Of a stretch of DNA of 8,798 nucleotides, positions 1-5,461 are shown piece by piece; positions within the stretch are counted from its first letter, which is position 1; the number at the start of each line of letters is the position of its first letter. The translations under genes and the position numbers were made by a program. The stretch covers positions 1 through 8,798 of the forward strand of contig JBDKIU010000104.1 in the NCBI GenBank assembly GCA_039796915.1, given 5' to 3'. The notes below the pieces were generated by a model. The model worked only from the letters and a program-made list of their open reading frames with translations. It was not told the DNA's origin and searched no databases. This DNA comes from REEB481 sp039796915. GTDB lineage: Bacteria > Bacteroidota > Bacteroidia > NS11-12g > UBA955.

Positions 1-265
1 ATACGAATTTGCTGCCGGCATGCTGTTGTTTGCCGCACTTTGGATGCTGCGGAAGAAACCTTTTGCGCCGGGTGTTTTGTTCGGTATCTACCTCATCATG
101 GCCGGCGTAGAACGCTGGTTCGTGGAAACCATCCGCGTCAATACCCAATATCATTTCGCTGGATTGGAGTTTTCTCAGGCACAACTGATTTCCGTAATTC
201 TGATTGTCGCAGGCAGTTTTGGAATTTGGTACCTGTCTCGAAATCGTTTGCCTGAAAAGGCTTGA
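1..265 (+). CDS. lgt: Prolipoprotein diacylglyceryl transferase, C-terminal fragment
   Basis: This is the 3' end of a gene that enters from the left edge; the reading frame is open from base 2 and stops at 263-265. Lgt is an inner-membrane enzyme that moves a diacylglyceryl group from phosphatidylglycerol to the lipobox cysteine of prolipoproteins, the first step of lipoprotein maturation. The visible 87 residues contain two hydrophobic segments separated by the family's typical loop, read here as GIYLIMAGVERWFVETIRVN, followed by a segment beginning AQLIS and ending in a short basic tail (SRNRLPEKA). This matches the last two membrane helices of Lgt as I know the family; the catalytic core lies off the window. 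The next gene starts 25 bases downstream on the same strand, so the two may be co-transcribed. Identification rests on the C-terminus only. Confidence 0.85.
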   Translation, partial: YEFAAGMLLFAALWMLRKKPFAPGVLFGIYLIMAGVERWFVETIRVNTQYHFAGLEFSQAQLISVILIVAGSFGIWYLSRNRLPEKA

Positions 266-290
266 AGGAATAGGCTTTGAAACTGTTGCA

Positions 291-857
291 ATGATGAGGT
301 TTTTCTGGTGCTTCTTCTTTTTATCGCCTTCTTTGCTCTTGGCGCAGGGCCAGGATTCTTCGAGGTCCAAAGTGGCATGGGAACTGGTTAATGGCGACAG
401 CGTAAAGGTGGTAGAATTGGAAGAAGTACTGCGCAGGGAACGCTACGATTCCATGGCCCGTGTAAATTACATGCGTCTGGTGCGCAACGTAAAAAGAGCC
501 ATGCCGTATGCCAAAATGGTCGCTTATCAGATGCAGATGCTGGAAGATCAGTTGTCACGCATGGAAGGCCGCAGGGAAAGAAAGCGTTTCATCAGCCGCG
601 CCGAACAGGTGTTGAAACAGCAGTTTGAAGCCAGTATTAAAGACCTGTCCATCAACCAGGGTAAAATCCTTATGAAGCTCATCCACCGTGAAACCGGGCG
701 GACTACCTGGGAAGTTTTGAAATACTACAAAGGCGGAACGTCTGCGTTTTTCTGGCAATCCTTTGGCGCCTTCTGGGGGCATAACCTAAAAGATGAATGG
801 GATCCGGTTAGCGATTACCAAATTGAATTCATCATTCGGAATTATCACTTGGAGTAG
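291..857 (+). CDS. DUF4294 domain-containing secreted protein
   Basis: The predicted product is 188 residues. I place the start at the ATG-ATG pair at 291, because it gives a clean signal peptide (MMRFFWCFFFLSPSLLLAQG, cleavage likely after LAQ or AQG); the frame is open further upstream to a TTG at 204, but that would overlap lgt by 62 bases and bury the signal peptide. After a short linker the rest matches DUF4294, a Bacteroidota family of unknown function. The visible core is a Tyr/Arg-rich helix (NYMRLVRNVKRAMPYAK), a charged helix rich in Glu/Arg, and the well conserved patch INQGKILMKLIHRETG followed by FFWQSFGAFWGHNLKDEWDP. Export to the periplasm is inferred from the signal peptide. 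No catalytic motif is recognised. Its 3' end overlaps the convergent rhomboid gene by 26 bases. Confidence 0.85.
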   Translation: MMRFFWCFFFLSPSLLLAQGQDSSRSKVAWELVNGDSVKVVELEEVLRRERYDSMARVNYMRLVRNVKRAMPYAKMVAYQMQMLEDQLSRMEGRRERKRFISRAEQVLKQQFEASIKDLSINQGKILMKLIHRETGRTTWEVLKYYKGGTSAFFWQSFGAFWGHNLKDEWDPVSDYQIEFIIRNYHLE

Positions 858-1503
858 CGTTAGATTCCCGCCGGTAGTCAAACTGCATGTAACGGTCTTC
901 TTCATTGCCATCGACTTCCGCAGGGTCCGCATCTGAATCCTTTTTTGGGTCCTGAGGTACATGTTTTCTCAAGAAAAAAGCCGTGAGGATGCCTGAAATC
1001 AAACCAGAAATATGGCCTTCATAAGAAACCTGCGGGTTTGCTGGAAACAGCCCCCAAACTGCCGATCCGTAATAAATCAGCACCAGCAGTGTAAGCACGT
1101 TGTATGCCTGATTCCGACGCCATAAAGCCAAGGCAGGAAACCATGCAATGAGGCCATACACCAAACCGCTGGCGCCAATATGCCAGAGCGGCCGGCCAAT
1201 CATCCAAAGAATACTGCCGCTCAGCAGCCACATGATCAGGATTGCCCGAGGCAACAAACCGGGTGCAAAAAGTCCCAGTAAAAAACTCAGGCTGAACAAC
1301 GCAAGCAAATTGCCCCAGAGATGTTCTGCAGAAGCGTGGAACAAGGGCATGGTAAGCACACCGCTCAGGGTCTCAGCCGATCTGGGCAGGATTCCGTAAT
1401 CTGTAGCCTGTAATTGAAAATGACTTTGTGCCAGGGCCCCGTTCAGAATAATGAGGCACAGCAGGATGCTGTGGAGCAGGGCTTTGCCGGGTTTGAACCT
1501 CAT
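832..1503 (-). CDS. Rhomboid family intramembrane serine protease
   Basis: The product is 223 residues with six hydrophobic segments, typical of the compact bacterial rhomboid fold, which cleaves membrane proteins within the bilayer. The catalytic serine is in HIGASGLVYG (Ser112) and the catalytic histidine in YEGHISGLISG (His164). The oxyanion-site pattern of GlpG (H-x4-H-x3-N) is present as HASAEHLWGN (His56, His61, Asn65). The last ~40 residues form a hydrophilic, Asp/Glu-rich tail outside the membrane core. I chose the ATG at 1503 because it forms an ATGA overlap with the stop codon of the upstream GNAT gene, suggesting translational coupling; a start at 1527 would add eight residues (MAEWFHHA) and overlap more. 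The substrate is unknown. The 3' end overlaps DUF4294 tail to tail. Confidence 0.92.
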   Translation of the reverse strand: MRFKPGKALLHSILLCLIILNGALAQSHFQLQATDYGILPRSAETLSGVLTMPLFHASAEHLWGNLLALFSLSFLLGLFAPGLLPRAILIMWLLSGSILWMIGRPLWHIGASGLVYGLIAWFPALALWRRNQAYNVLTLLVLIYYGSAVWGLFPANPQVSYEGHISGLISGILTAFFLRKHVPQDPKKDSDADPAEVDGNEEDRYMQFDYRRESNATPSDNSE

Positions 1504-1964
1504 AGCGTGATGGAACCATTCAGCCATTCCGGATCAAGGTGGCTGTCGTATTTTTTGTAGAACTGGATTGCCGGTTCATTCCATTCCAAGACCTGCCAAA
1601 CCAATTTTTGACATTGTTGGGCTATTCCATAGTTCAATACATACTCAAATAAAGACGCACCTATGCCTGATCTTCGGTATTCCGGCGATACATAGAAATC
1701 TTCCAAATACAAACACCGTCCTTTCCAGGTGCTGTAGCGAAAATACCAAATGGCCATTCCTGTGATTTGCCCATGAACTTCAGCAACGGCGCAGCCGAAC
1801 CAATTTCTATCGCGGCCAAATCCATCGGCCAGCATGCGTTCTGGAGTATTAATCACTTCCTGTGGTGCACGTTCGTACGCTGCAAGCTCAACGATGAGTT
1901 GATAAACGGATGCAACATCCTCTGGCTTTGCCAGACGAATGACCAAAGAAGAAGTCGGATTCAT
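1500..1964 (-). CDS. GNAT N-acetyltransferase, spermidine/diamine acetyltransferase-like
   Basis: The product is a single 154-residue GNAT domain, predicted cytosolic, transferring acetyl from acetyl-CoA to an amine. The acetyl-CoA pyrophosphate loop is RRSGIG (97-102), preceded by the strand LYLEDFYVSPEYR. The closing part VLEWNEPAIQFYKKYD (125-140) carries Tyr136 at the place of the general-acid tyrosine of SSAT enzymes. Several further stretches (LVIRLAKPEDV, ELAAYERAPQEVI, DGFG, WYFRYSTWKG) follow the layout of the eukaryotic and bacterial SAT1-like subgroup, so a polyamine or thialysine-like amine is the best substrate guess; this is family inference, not proof. The ATG at 1964 lies six bases after the stop of the T9SS-domain gene, and its TGA overlaps the rhomboid ATG by four bases, so the three genes are probably one transcript. 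Confidence 0.88.
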   Translation of the reverse strand: MNPTSSLVIRLAKPEDVASVYQLIVELAAYERAPQEVINTPERMLADGFGRDRNWFGCAVAEVHGQITGMAIWYFRYSTWKGRCLYLEDFYVSPEYRRSGIGASLFEYVLNYGIAQQCQKLVWQVLEWNEPAIQFYKKYDSHLDPEWLNGSITL

Positions 1965-1970
1965 GGGTAA

Positions 1971-2336
1971 TTAGCGAAGCACCAGCTTCTGGGTGAAACT
2001 CTGTTCACCGGAGGCCATTTTTACGAAATAGAGGCCTTTAGATAATTTCAAATCAGCAATTTCAATGCGGATAGATCCTCGGTCAAGGTCTGACTGATTG
2101 ATGAGGTGCGTGTACAGGGATTGGCCTATAACATTGGTAACGCTCAACTGAACTTGTCCGCTGCTCAGTGAAGCATCTTGAAAGCTTACCAGAACATAGG
2201 TTCCGGTAACAGGATTGGGCGAAATGGAAAAATGAAGCGGACCGTTGTCTTTAGAACTCATACCCTGGGCATACGCCATAGACGCCGAGCTGAGCATCAG
2301 TGCGCATGCGAAAAGGTATGTCGCGATTCGGTTCAT
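1971..2336 (-). CDS. Minimal T9SS type A sorting-domain protein (signal peptide plus CTD only)
   Basis: The product is 121 residues. Residues 1-23 form a Sec signal peptide (MNRIATYLFACALMLSSASM, then AYA before the likely cleavage site). After a ~12-residue linker the whole mature protein is a type A C-terminal sorting domain of the type IX secretion system: the opening FSISPNPVTG (36-45), the middle VTNVIGQSLY, and the closing IADLKLSKGLYFVKM through FTQKLVLR. In known T9SS proteins this domain follows a large cargo and directs it through the outer membrane; here there is no cargo. The start is fixed by the signal peptide and by an in-frame TAA six bases upstream. It is the first gene of a tight minus-strand set with the GNAT and rhomboid genes. 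It could be a decayed remnant of a larger protein, but the intact signal peptide and frame argue for a functional small protein. Confidence 0.85.
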   Translation of the reverse strand: MNRIATYLFACALMLSSASMAYAQGMSSKDNGPLHFSISPNPVTGTYVLVSFQDASLSSGQVQLSVTNVIGQSLYTHLINQSDLDRGSIRIEIADLKLSKGLYFVKMASGEQSFTQKLVLR

Positions 2337-2345
2337 CGTTTACTG

Positions 2346-2375
2346 CAAATCTAAATAAAAAAGGGCACTGTACAA
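2346..2375 (-). promoter_or_regulatory. Candidate Bacteroidota sigma-A promoter for the T9SS-domain gene
   Basis: On the minus strand, TAGATTTG (2353-2346) matches the Bacteroidota -7 consensus TAnnTTTG exactly, and a TTG (2375-2373) lies 19 bases upstream, the usual -33 spacing. Transcription would then begin only a few bases before the ATG at 2336, giving a nearly leaderless mRNA. Both elements lie inside the terminator palindrome of the upstream lipoprotein gene. The match could be a by-product of the A/T-rich hairpin arm. Confidence 0.45.
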
Positions 2376-2397
2376 GTGCCCTTTTTTATTTAGATTT
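2347..2397 (-). terminator. Strong intrinsic terminator, near-perfect bidirectional hairpin
   Basis: Positions 2347-2369 and 2375-2397 are perfect reverse complements: a 23-bp stem with a 5-base loop (gtaca). The inner stem is GC-containing (gggcact/agtgccc) flanked by A6 and T6 runs, the classic form of a factor-independent terminator that can work in either direction. It lies 10 bases after the stop codon of the lipoprotein gene and so most likely ends that minus-strand transcript. It also lies only 10 bases before the ATG of the T9SS-domain gene. Confidence 0.9.
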
Positions 2398-2407
2398 TGA
2401 CTGACTC

Positions 2408-2617
2408 TTAGTGAGCAGCAGCTGGAGCGGCAGCAGGAGCTGGAGCAGCAGTGCTGTCCTTCTTGGTAGTGTCTTCCTGAGCAGGAGCGGCAGTAGCAGC
2501 AGGTGCAGCAGCGCTGTCCTTCTTGGTAGTGTCGCCGTTAGCTTCGCCAGATTTTCCGTTGCAAGCTGCGAATGCAAATACTGCGATGGCAGCCAGGGTG
2601 AAATAAGCTTTTTTCAT
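2408..2617 (-). CDS. Small Ala/Pro-rich repeat lipoprotein
   Basis: The product is 69 residues. It starts with a lipoprotein signal peptide (MKKAYFTLAAIAVFAFAAC) with the lipidated cysteine at residue 19. The mature part is low complexity: an Asn/Gly/Glu linker, then two copies of a unit beginning DTTKKDS and followed by Ala/Pro tracts, ending AAPAAAH. No folded domain is expected. Such short lipoproteins of alternating charged and Ala/Pro segments occur in many Bacteroidota and their role is unknown; a flexible envelope spacer is only a guess. The ATG at 2617 is preceded by a purine-rich stretch (aaggaaaaacaag). The gene has its own candidate promoter and a strong terminator, so it is probably a single-gene, possibly highly expressed, transcript. 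Confidence 0.8.
   Translation of the reverse strand: MKKAYFTLAAIAVFAFAACNGKSGEANGDTTKKDSAAAPAATAAPAQEDTTKKDSTAAPAPAAAPAAAH
2445..2533. repeat. Imperfect direct repeat, 60-bp period, inside the lipoprotein gene
   Basis: Positions 2445-2473 and 2505-2533 are 29-base copies differing at one base (t2452 against c2512). They encode, on the minus strand, the two DTTKKDS-type units, so the mature protein arose by an in-frame 20-codon duplication followed by drift in the Ala/Pro part. Confidence 0.85.
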
Positions 2618-2800
2618 CTTGTTTTTCCTTGTTTGAGTGCTGCAAATTTACGAACGGAACGGATATTTCAAATAGTTGCAAAAAAAAATCCTGTTTTCGA
2701 TGAGAAATTTTGCAAAGCATTGATAATCAAAGGGTTATGAAAAATATCGAGAAAAGAATGCTTCTGAAAAGCAACTTTCCTCCTTAATTGTTTCGATTTG
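2618..2800. promoter_or_regulatory. Divergent intergenic region upstream of the crt operon
   Basis: This A/T-rich stretch separates the minus-strand lipoprotein gene from plus-strand crtD and must hold the crt promoter, but I see no exact plus-strand TAnnTTTG with a correctly spaced TTG; the closest is AAATTTTG at 2705-2712. It contains a run of nine A (2680-2688), a 16-codon plus-strand reading frame at 2737-2787 (beginning MKNIEKRMLL), and CCTCCTT at 2779-2785. No MerR/CarH-type operator could be recognised. Confidence 0.5.
2643..2671 (-). promoter_or_regulatory. Candidate Bacteroidota promoter for the lipoprotein gene
   Basis: On the minus strand, TAAATTTG (2650-2643) is an exact TAnnTTTG -7 element and a TTG (2671-2669) lies 18 bases upstream, close to the usual 19-21. 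Transcription would start about 15-20 bases before the ATG at 2617. No equally good element was found for the divergent crt operon. Confidence 0.55.
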
Positions 2801-4282
2801 GTGACGAAAAACAAAATTGCAATTGTGGGCTCAGGCGTTGCCGGATTGGCCGCTGCCATCCGATTGCAACATAAAGGTTATCAGGTGCATGTGTTTGAAG
2901 CAGCTTCGGTACCGGGCGGTAAAATGGGGAACATGCAACTTGGTGCCTACCGTTTCGATACCGGTCCTTCCTTGTTTACTCGTCCGGATTTGGTGGATGA
3001 ACTGTTTGAACTCTGTAACGTGAATCCCCGCGATTTGTTCCAGTATCAGCAGCTTCCGGTGGTTTGTCATTATTTCTATCCCAATGGGAAGCAGTTTCAG
3101 GCTCCTGCCGGGGCAGATGCTCTGGCACAAGCCATGGAGCAGGTTTTTGGCGAGCCTGCCGATCGTGTGCGTCGATTCTTCCGCAAGAGTTCCTTTTTAT
3201 ACCGCGTCACGGCGCCGGTTTTTCTGGAACGTTCCCTGCATCGGCTGGATACCTACCTCAGGCCTACAGGTCTGAGGGGCATTCTGAACCTGCCTTTTAT
3301 TGATATGTTGCCCAGCATGGCTCGGCGCAACGAGTCGTTTTTTAAAACCGCCGAAGTACGTCAGTTTTTCAACCGTTTTGCCACCTATAACGGTTCAAAT
3401 CCCTACCAAGCGCCGGCCACGCTGAATGTAATTCCACATCTGGAAACGGTGATGGGCGCGTTTCATCCCAAAGGCGGGATGGTTCAGATTGCCCGCAGCC
3501 TGCATGCCCTGGCCGAACGTATTGGTGTGGTTTTTCATTTCAATGCCCGGGTGAAACACATCCGCATCCATCAGGGAAAGGTTCAGGGGCTGATGCTCGC
3601 TGATGGAAAATTCATTGATGCCGGAATGGTGTTGAGCAATGCCGATGTGTATCATACGTATCGCCATTTGCTGGATGTGCCTATGCCTCAAAGGGTGGCC
3701 AACGTGGACAGCTCCAGTTCCGCGCTCATTTTTTATTGGGGTGTAAAGCAGAAATTTCCGCAATTAGGACTGCACAATATTTTCTTTTCTTCCGATTATC
3801 AACGCGAGTTTGCGCAAATCTGGGAGGAGCAACAGGCGCCCGATGATCCGACGGTTTATGTCAACATTACCTCAAAGTATGATCCAGAAGATGCTCCGGA
3901 TTACGGTGAAAACTGGTTTGTGATGGTAAATGTACCTGCGAACAGAGGTCAGGATTGGACTGCGGTGCGCACCAAACTCCGGCAGACGGTAATCGAAAAG
4001 TTGTCCAAAGTGTTGCAGGTGGATTTGGCTTCACTCATAGAGGCAGAAGATGTCCTCGATCCGGTATTGATTGAATCAAAAACAGCATCCTTCCGGGGTG
4101 CTCTATACGGCAGCAGCAGCAATAAGCGTATGGCAGCCTTCTTCCGCCAGAGGAATAAGTCGAAGCAGATTCATGGCTTGTATTTCGCCGGAGGCAGTGT
4201 TCATCCCGGAGGCGGAATTCCGCTTTGTTTGCTCAGTGCAAAAATTACGGCATCTTTGACACCCGCAGTTCCGCAGCCATGA
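2801..4282 (+). CDS. crtD: 1-hydroxycarotenoid 3,4-desaturase (CrtI-family FAD amine oxidoreductase)
   Basis: The product is 493 residues, the normal length for CrtI-family desaturases. The N-terminal dinucleotide-binding motif is KIAIVGSGVAGLAAA (G10, G12, G15), followed by VFEAASVPGGK and FDTGPSLFT; the C-terminal FAD motif is GLYFAGGSVHPGGGIPLCLL, the form typical of CrtD rather than of phytoene desaturase. CrtD adds the 3,4 double bond to a 1-hydroxylated psi end, so it acts with CruF, the next gene, whose ATG overlaps this stop codon as ATGA. The start cannot be ATG: the frame is closed by TGA at 2765-2767 and the first Met lies beyond the Rossmann motif. Only TTG 2798 and GTG 2801 fit; I chose GTG. 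No Shine-Dalgarno sequence precedes it. The exact desaturation step is inferred from family likeness and context. Confidence 0.85.
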   Translation: MTKNKIAIVGSGVAGLAAAIRLQHKGYQVHVFEAASVPGGKMGNMQLGAYRFDTGPSLFTRPDLVDELFELCNVNPRDLFQYQQLPVVCHYFYPNGKQFQAPAGADALAQAMEQVFGEPADRVRRFFRKSSFLYRVTAPVFLERSLHRLDTYLRPTGLRGILNLPFIDMLPSMARRNESFFKTAEVRQFFNRFATYNGSNPYQAPATLNVIPHLETVMGAFHPKGGMVQIARSLHALAERIGVVFHFNARVKHIRIHQGKVQGLMLADGKFIDAGMVLSNADVYHTYRHLLDVPMPQRVANVDSSSSALIFYWGVKQKFPQLGLHNIFFSSDYQREFAQIWEEQQAPDDPTVYVNITSKYDPEDAPDYGENWFVMVNVPANRGQDWTAVRTKLRQTVIEKLSKVLQVDLASLIEAEDVLDPVLIESKTASFRGALYGSSSNKRMAAFFRQRNKSKQIHGLYFAGGSVHPGGGIPLCLLSAKITASLTPAVPQP

Positions 4283-4941
4283 AGATGCAGAAGCACTTGA
4301 ATACCGCTACCTGGCTGGCCATCATCATTTACGCCGTTGGCCTTACCTGTTTCCTCATTCCTGAGCTGGAGCCCTGGATGATGCGCCTCACACCTGTGAA
4401 CATCCTGATGGCCATGGCCGCTGCGCTGCTGTTTCACAAAAAATGGAGTTCCGGATTTGTGGCCGCTGCCCTGATGATTGCGTTGGGCGGTTACTGCATT
4501 GAAGTCGCCGGGGTGAAAACAGGAGCCATTTTTGGCGCTTATTCGTATCAATCCACGCTTGGATTTGCGGCACTTGGCGTTCCCCTCATCTTGTCCGTAA
4601 ATTGGTTTTTTCTGGTTTATGCTACCCGCAGCCTTGCCCAGTCGTGGGTGAAAGATCCCTTGTTGCTTTCGTTCATTGCCGCTGCATTGATGACCGGCTA
4701 CGATTTCATCATGGAACCGGTGGCTGTTCGCTACGACTTCTGGACCTGGGATGCCGGGTTCATTCCATTGCAGAATTACATTGCCTGGTTCGTGATTTCA
4801 TTCCTCTTTCATTACCTGTTTCTGAAATGGGTTCCGATGAATGCGAATCCATTTGCCCAACGACTGCTGGCTATTCAGGTGGTGTTTTTTGCGGTGCTGC
4901 ATGTGCAGGCAAACGGAGCCCTTGCGGGTTTATTTCGCTGA
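4279..4941 (+). CDS. cruF: CruF-type carotenoid 1,2-hydratase (integral membrane, PF04240)
   Basis: The product is 220 residues with about seven hydrophobic segments and matches the carotenoid biosynthesis family PF04240 (CruF). CruF adds water across the 1,2 double bond of a psi end, giving the 1-hydroxy group needed by CrtD. Visible family landmarks are GYCIEVAGVKTG (71-82, Glu75), FGAYSY (85-90), GVPL (100-103), YDFIMEPVAV (141-150, Asp142 and Glu146), FWTW (154-157) and IPLQNYIAWFV (162-172). The conserved acidic residues inside membrane segments are good candidates for the active site; that is inference. I chose the ATG at 4279 (MKMQKHLN) because it overlaps the crtD stop as ATGA; an in-frame ATG at 4225 would add 18 residues of unrelated sequence. 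It does not resemble the small CrtYcd lycopene cyclases, which lack these motifs. Confidence 0.88.
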   Translation: MKMQKHLNTATWLAIIIYAVGLTCFLIPELEPWMMRLTPVNILMAMAAALLFHKKWSSGFVAAALMIALGGYCIEVAGVKTGAIFGAYSYQSTLGFAALGVPLILSVNWFFLVYATRSLAQSWVKDPLLLSFIAAALMTGYDFIMEPVAVRYDFWTWDAGFIPLQNYIAWFVISFLFHYLFLKWVPMNANPFAQRLLAIQVVFFAVLHVQANGALAGLFR

Positions 4942-4943
4942 AT

Positions 4944-5006
4944 ATGAGCGATATCATATCCCCGCGCCAGAACAATAGAAAAAAAAGGTTGTTACTTCCA
5001 ATATGA
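4944..5006 (+). CDS. Possible 20-residue coupling peptide between cruF and crtZ
   Basis: A 20-codon frame starts with ATG two bases after the cruF stop and its TGA overlaps the crtZ ATG as ATGA. It begins MSDIISPRQN and ends in a basic, hydrophobic tail (RKKRLLLPI). It would carry ribosomes across the only sizeable gap in the operon. No homology is recognised and no Shine-Dalgarno sequence is present, so it may be chance; the exact fit at both ends is the only evidence. Confidence 0.35.
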   Translation: MSDIISPRQNNRKKRLLLPI

Positions 5007-5458
5007 ATTGGTTGTGGAACATCCTCATCGTCCTTGCTTTTTTTGTGCTGATGGAAGGGGTGGCCTGGTTTACCCATAAGTACATCATGCACGGGTTTCT
5101 GTGGATTTGGCACCGGAGTCATCATGAACCCCGTCACGGAGCGCTGGAGCGCAATGATTTATTCGGATTCATGTTTGCCATTCCCAGCGTATGGCTGATT
5201 GTGGCCGGCGCTGAAATGTTGGACTGGCGCTTCTTTGCAGGATTGGGTATTGCCCTTTATGGCTTAGCTTATTTTCTGGTTCATGATGTGTTTGTACACC
5301 AACGCATCAAGTGGTTGAAAACCACCAACAGTCCGTACTTCCACGCCATGCGGATGACCCATTACCACCACCATACTTTTCACGGGAAAGAGGGTTCGGA
5401 AGCTTTTGGCTTTCTGTTCGTTTCCCGCAGGTTTCTGAAACGATTTTCAAAAAAATAA
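5003..5458 (+). CDS. crtZ: Beta-carotene hydroxylase (non-haem di-iron, CrtZ type)
   Basis: The product is 151 residues, a usual length for bacterial CrtZ. It belongs to the fatty-acid hydroxylase superfamily, membrane di-iron enzymes that hydroxylate C3 of beta-ionone rings. The iron-binding histidine clusters are all present: HKYIMH (His25, His30), HRSHH (His37, His40, His41), HDVFVH (His94, His99) and HYHHH (His120, His123, His124). The patch ERNDLFGFMFAIPS is typical of the Bacteroidota members. Hydrophobic segments precede the first cluster and lie between the second and third. The gene stands three bases before crtI. Its presence implies a beta-ring substrate, although no lycopene cyclase is encoded in this operon. 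Confidence 0.93.
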   Translation: MNWLWNILIVLAFFVLMEGVAWFTHKYIMHGFLWIWHRSHHEPRHGALERNDLFGFMFAIPSVWLIVAGAEMLDWRFFAGLGIALYGLAYFLVHDVFVHQRIKWLKTTNSPYFHAMRMTHYHHHTFHGKEGSEAFGFLFVSRRFLKRFSKK

Positions 5459-5461
5459 TTC

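Noticed and set aside
204..290. N-terminal extension of the DUF4294 gene from a TTG start
   Set aside because: It overlaps lgt by 62 bases and places extra residues before a clean signal peptide that begins at 291.
2680..2688. Run of nine A as a possible phase-variable tract
   Set aside because: It lies in non-coding DNA without an identified promoter spacer across it, so there is no evidence of switching.
2779..2785. Perfect AAGGAGG Shine-Dalgarno sequence on the minus strand
   Set aside because: The only frame it could serve starts with TTG and ends after about 14 codons in the intergenic region; no supported gene follows.
3395..3763. 122-codon minus-strand frame inside crtD
   Set aside because: It lies fully within a strongly supported gene on the other strand and shows no recognisable domain; its His/Met-rich composition is what an antisense shadow gives.
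4201..4551. 116-codon minus-strand frame across the crtD-cruF junction
   Set aside because: Antisense to two conserved genes, with no signal peptide, domain or promoter.
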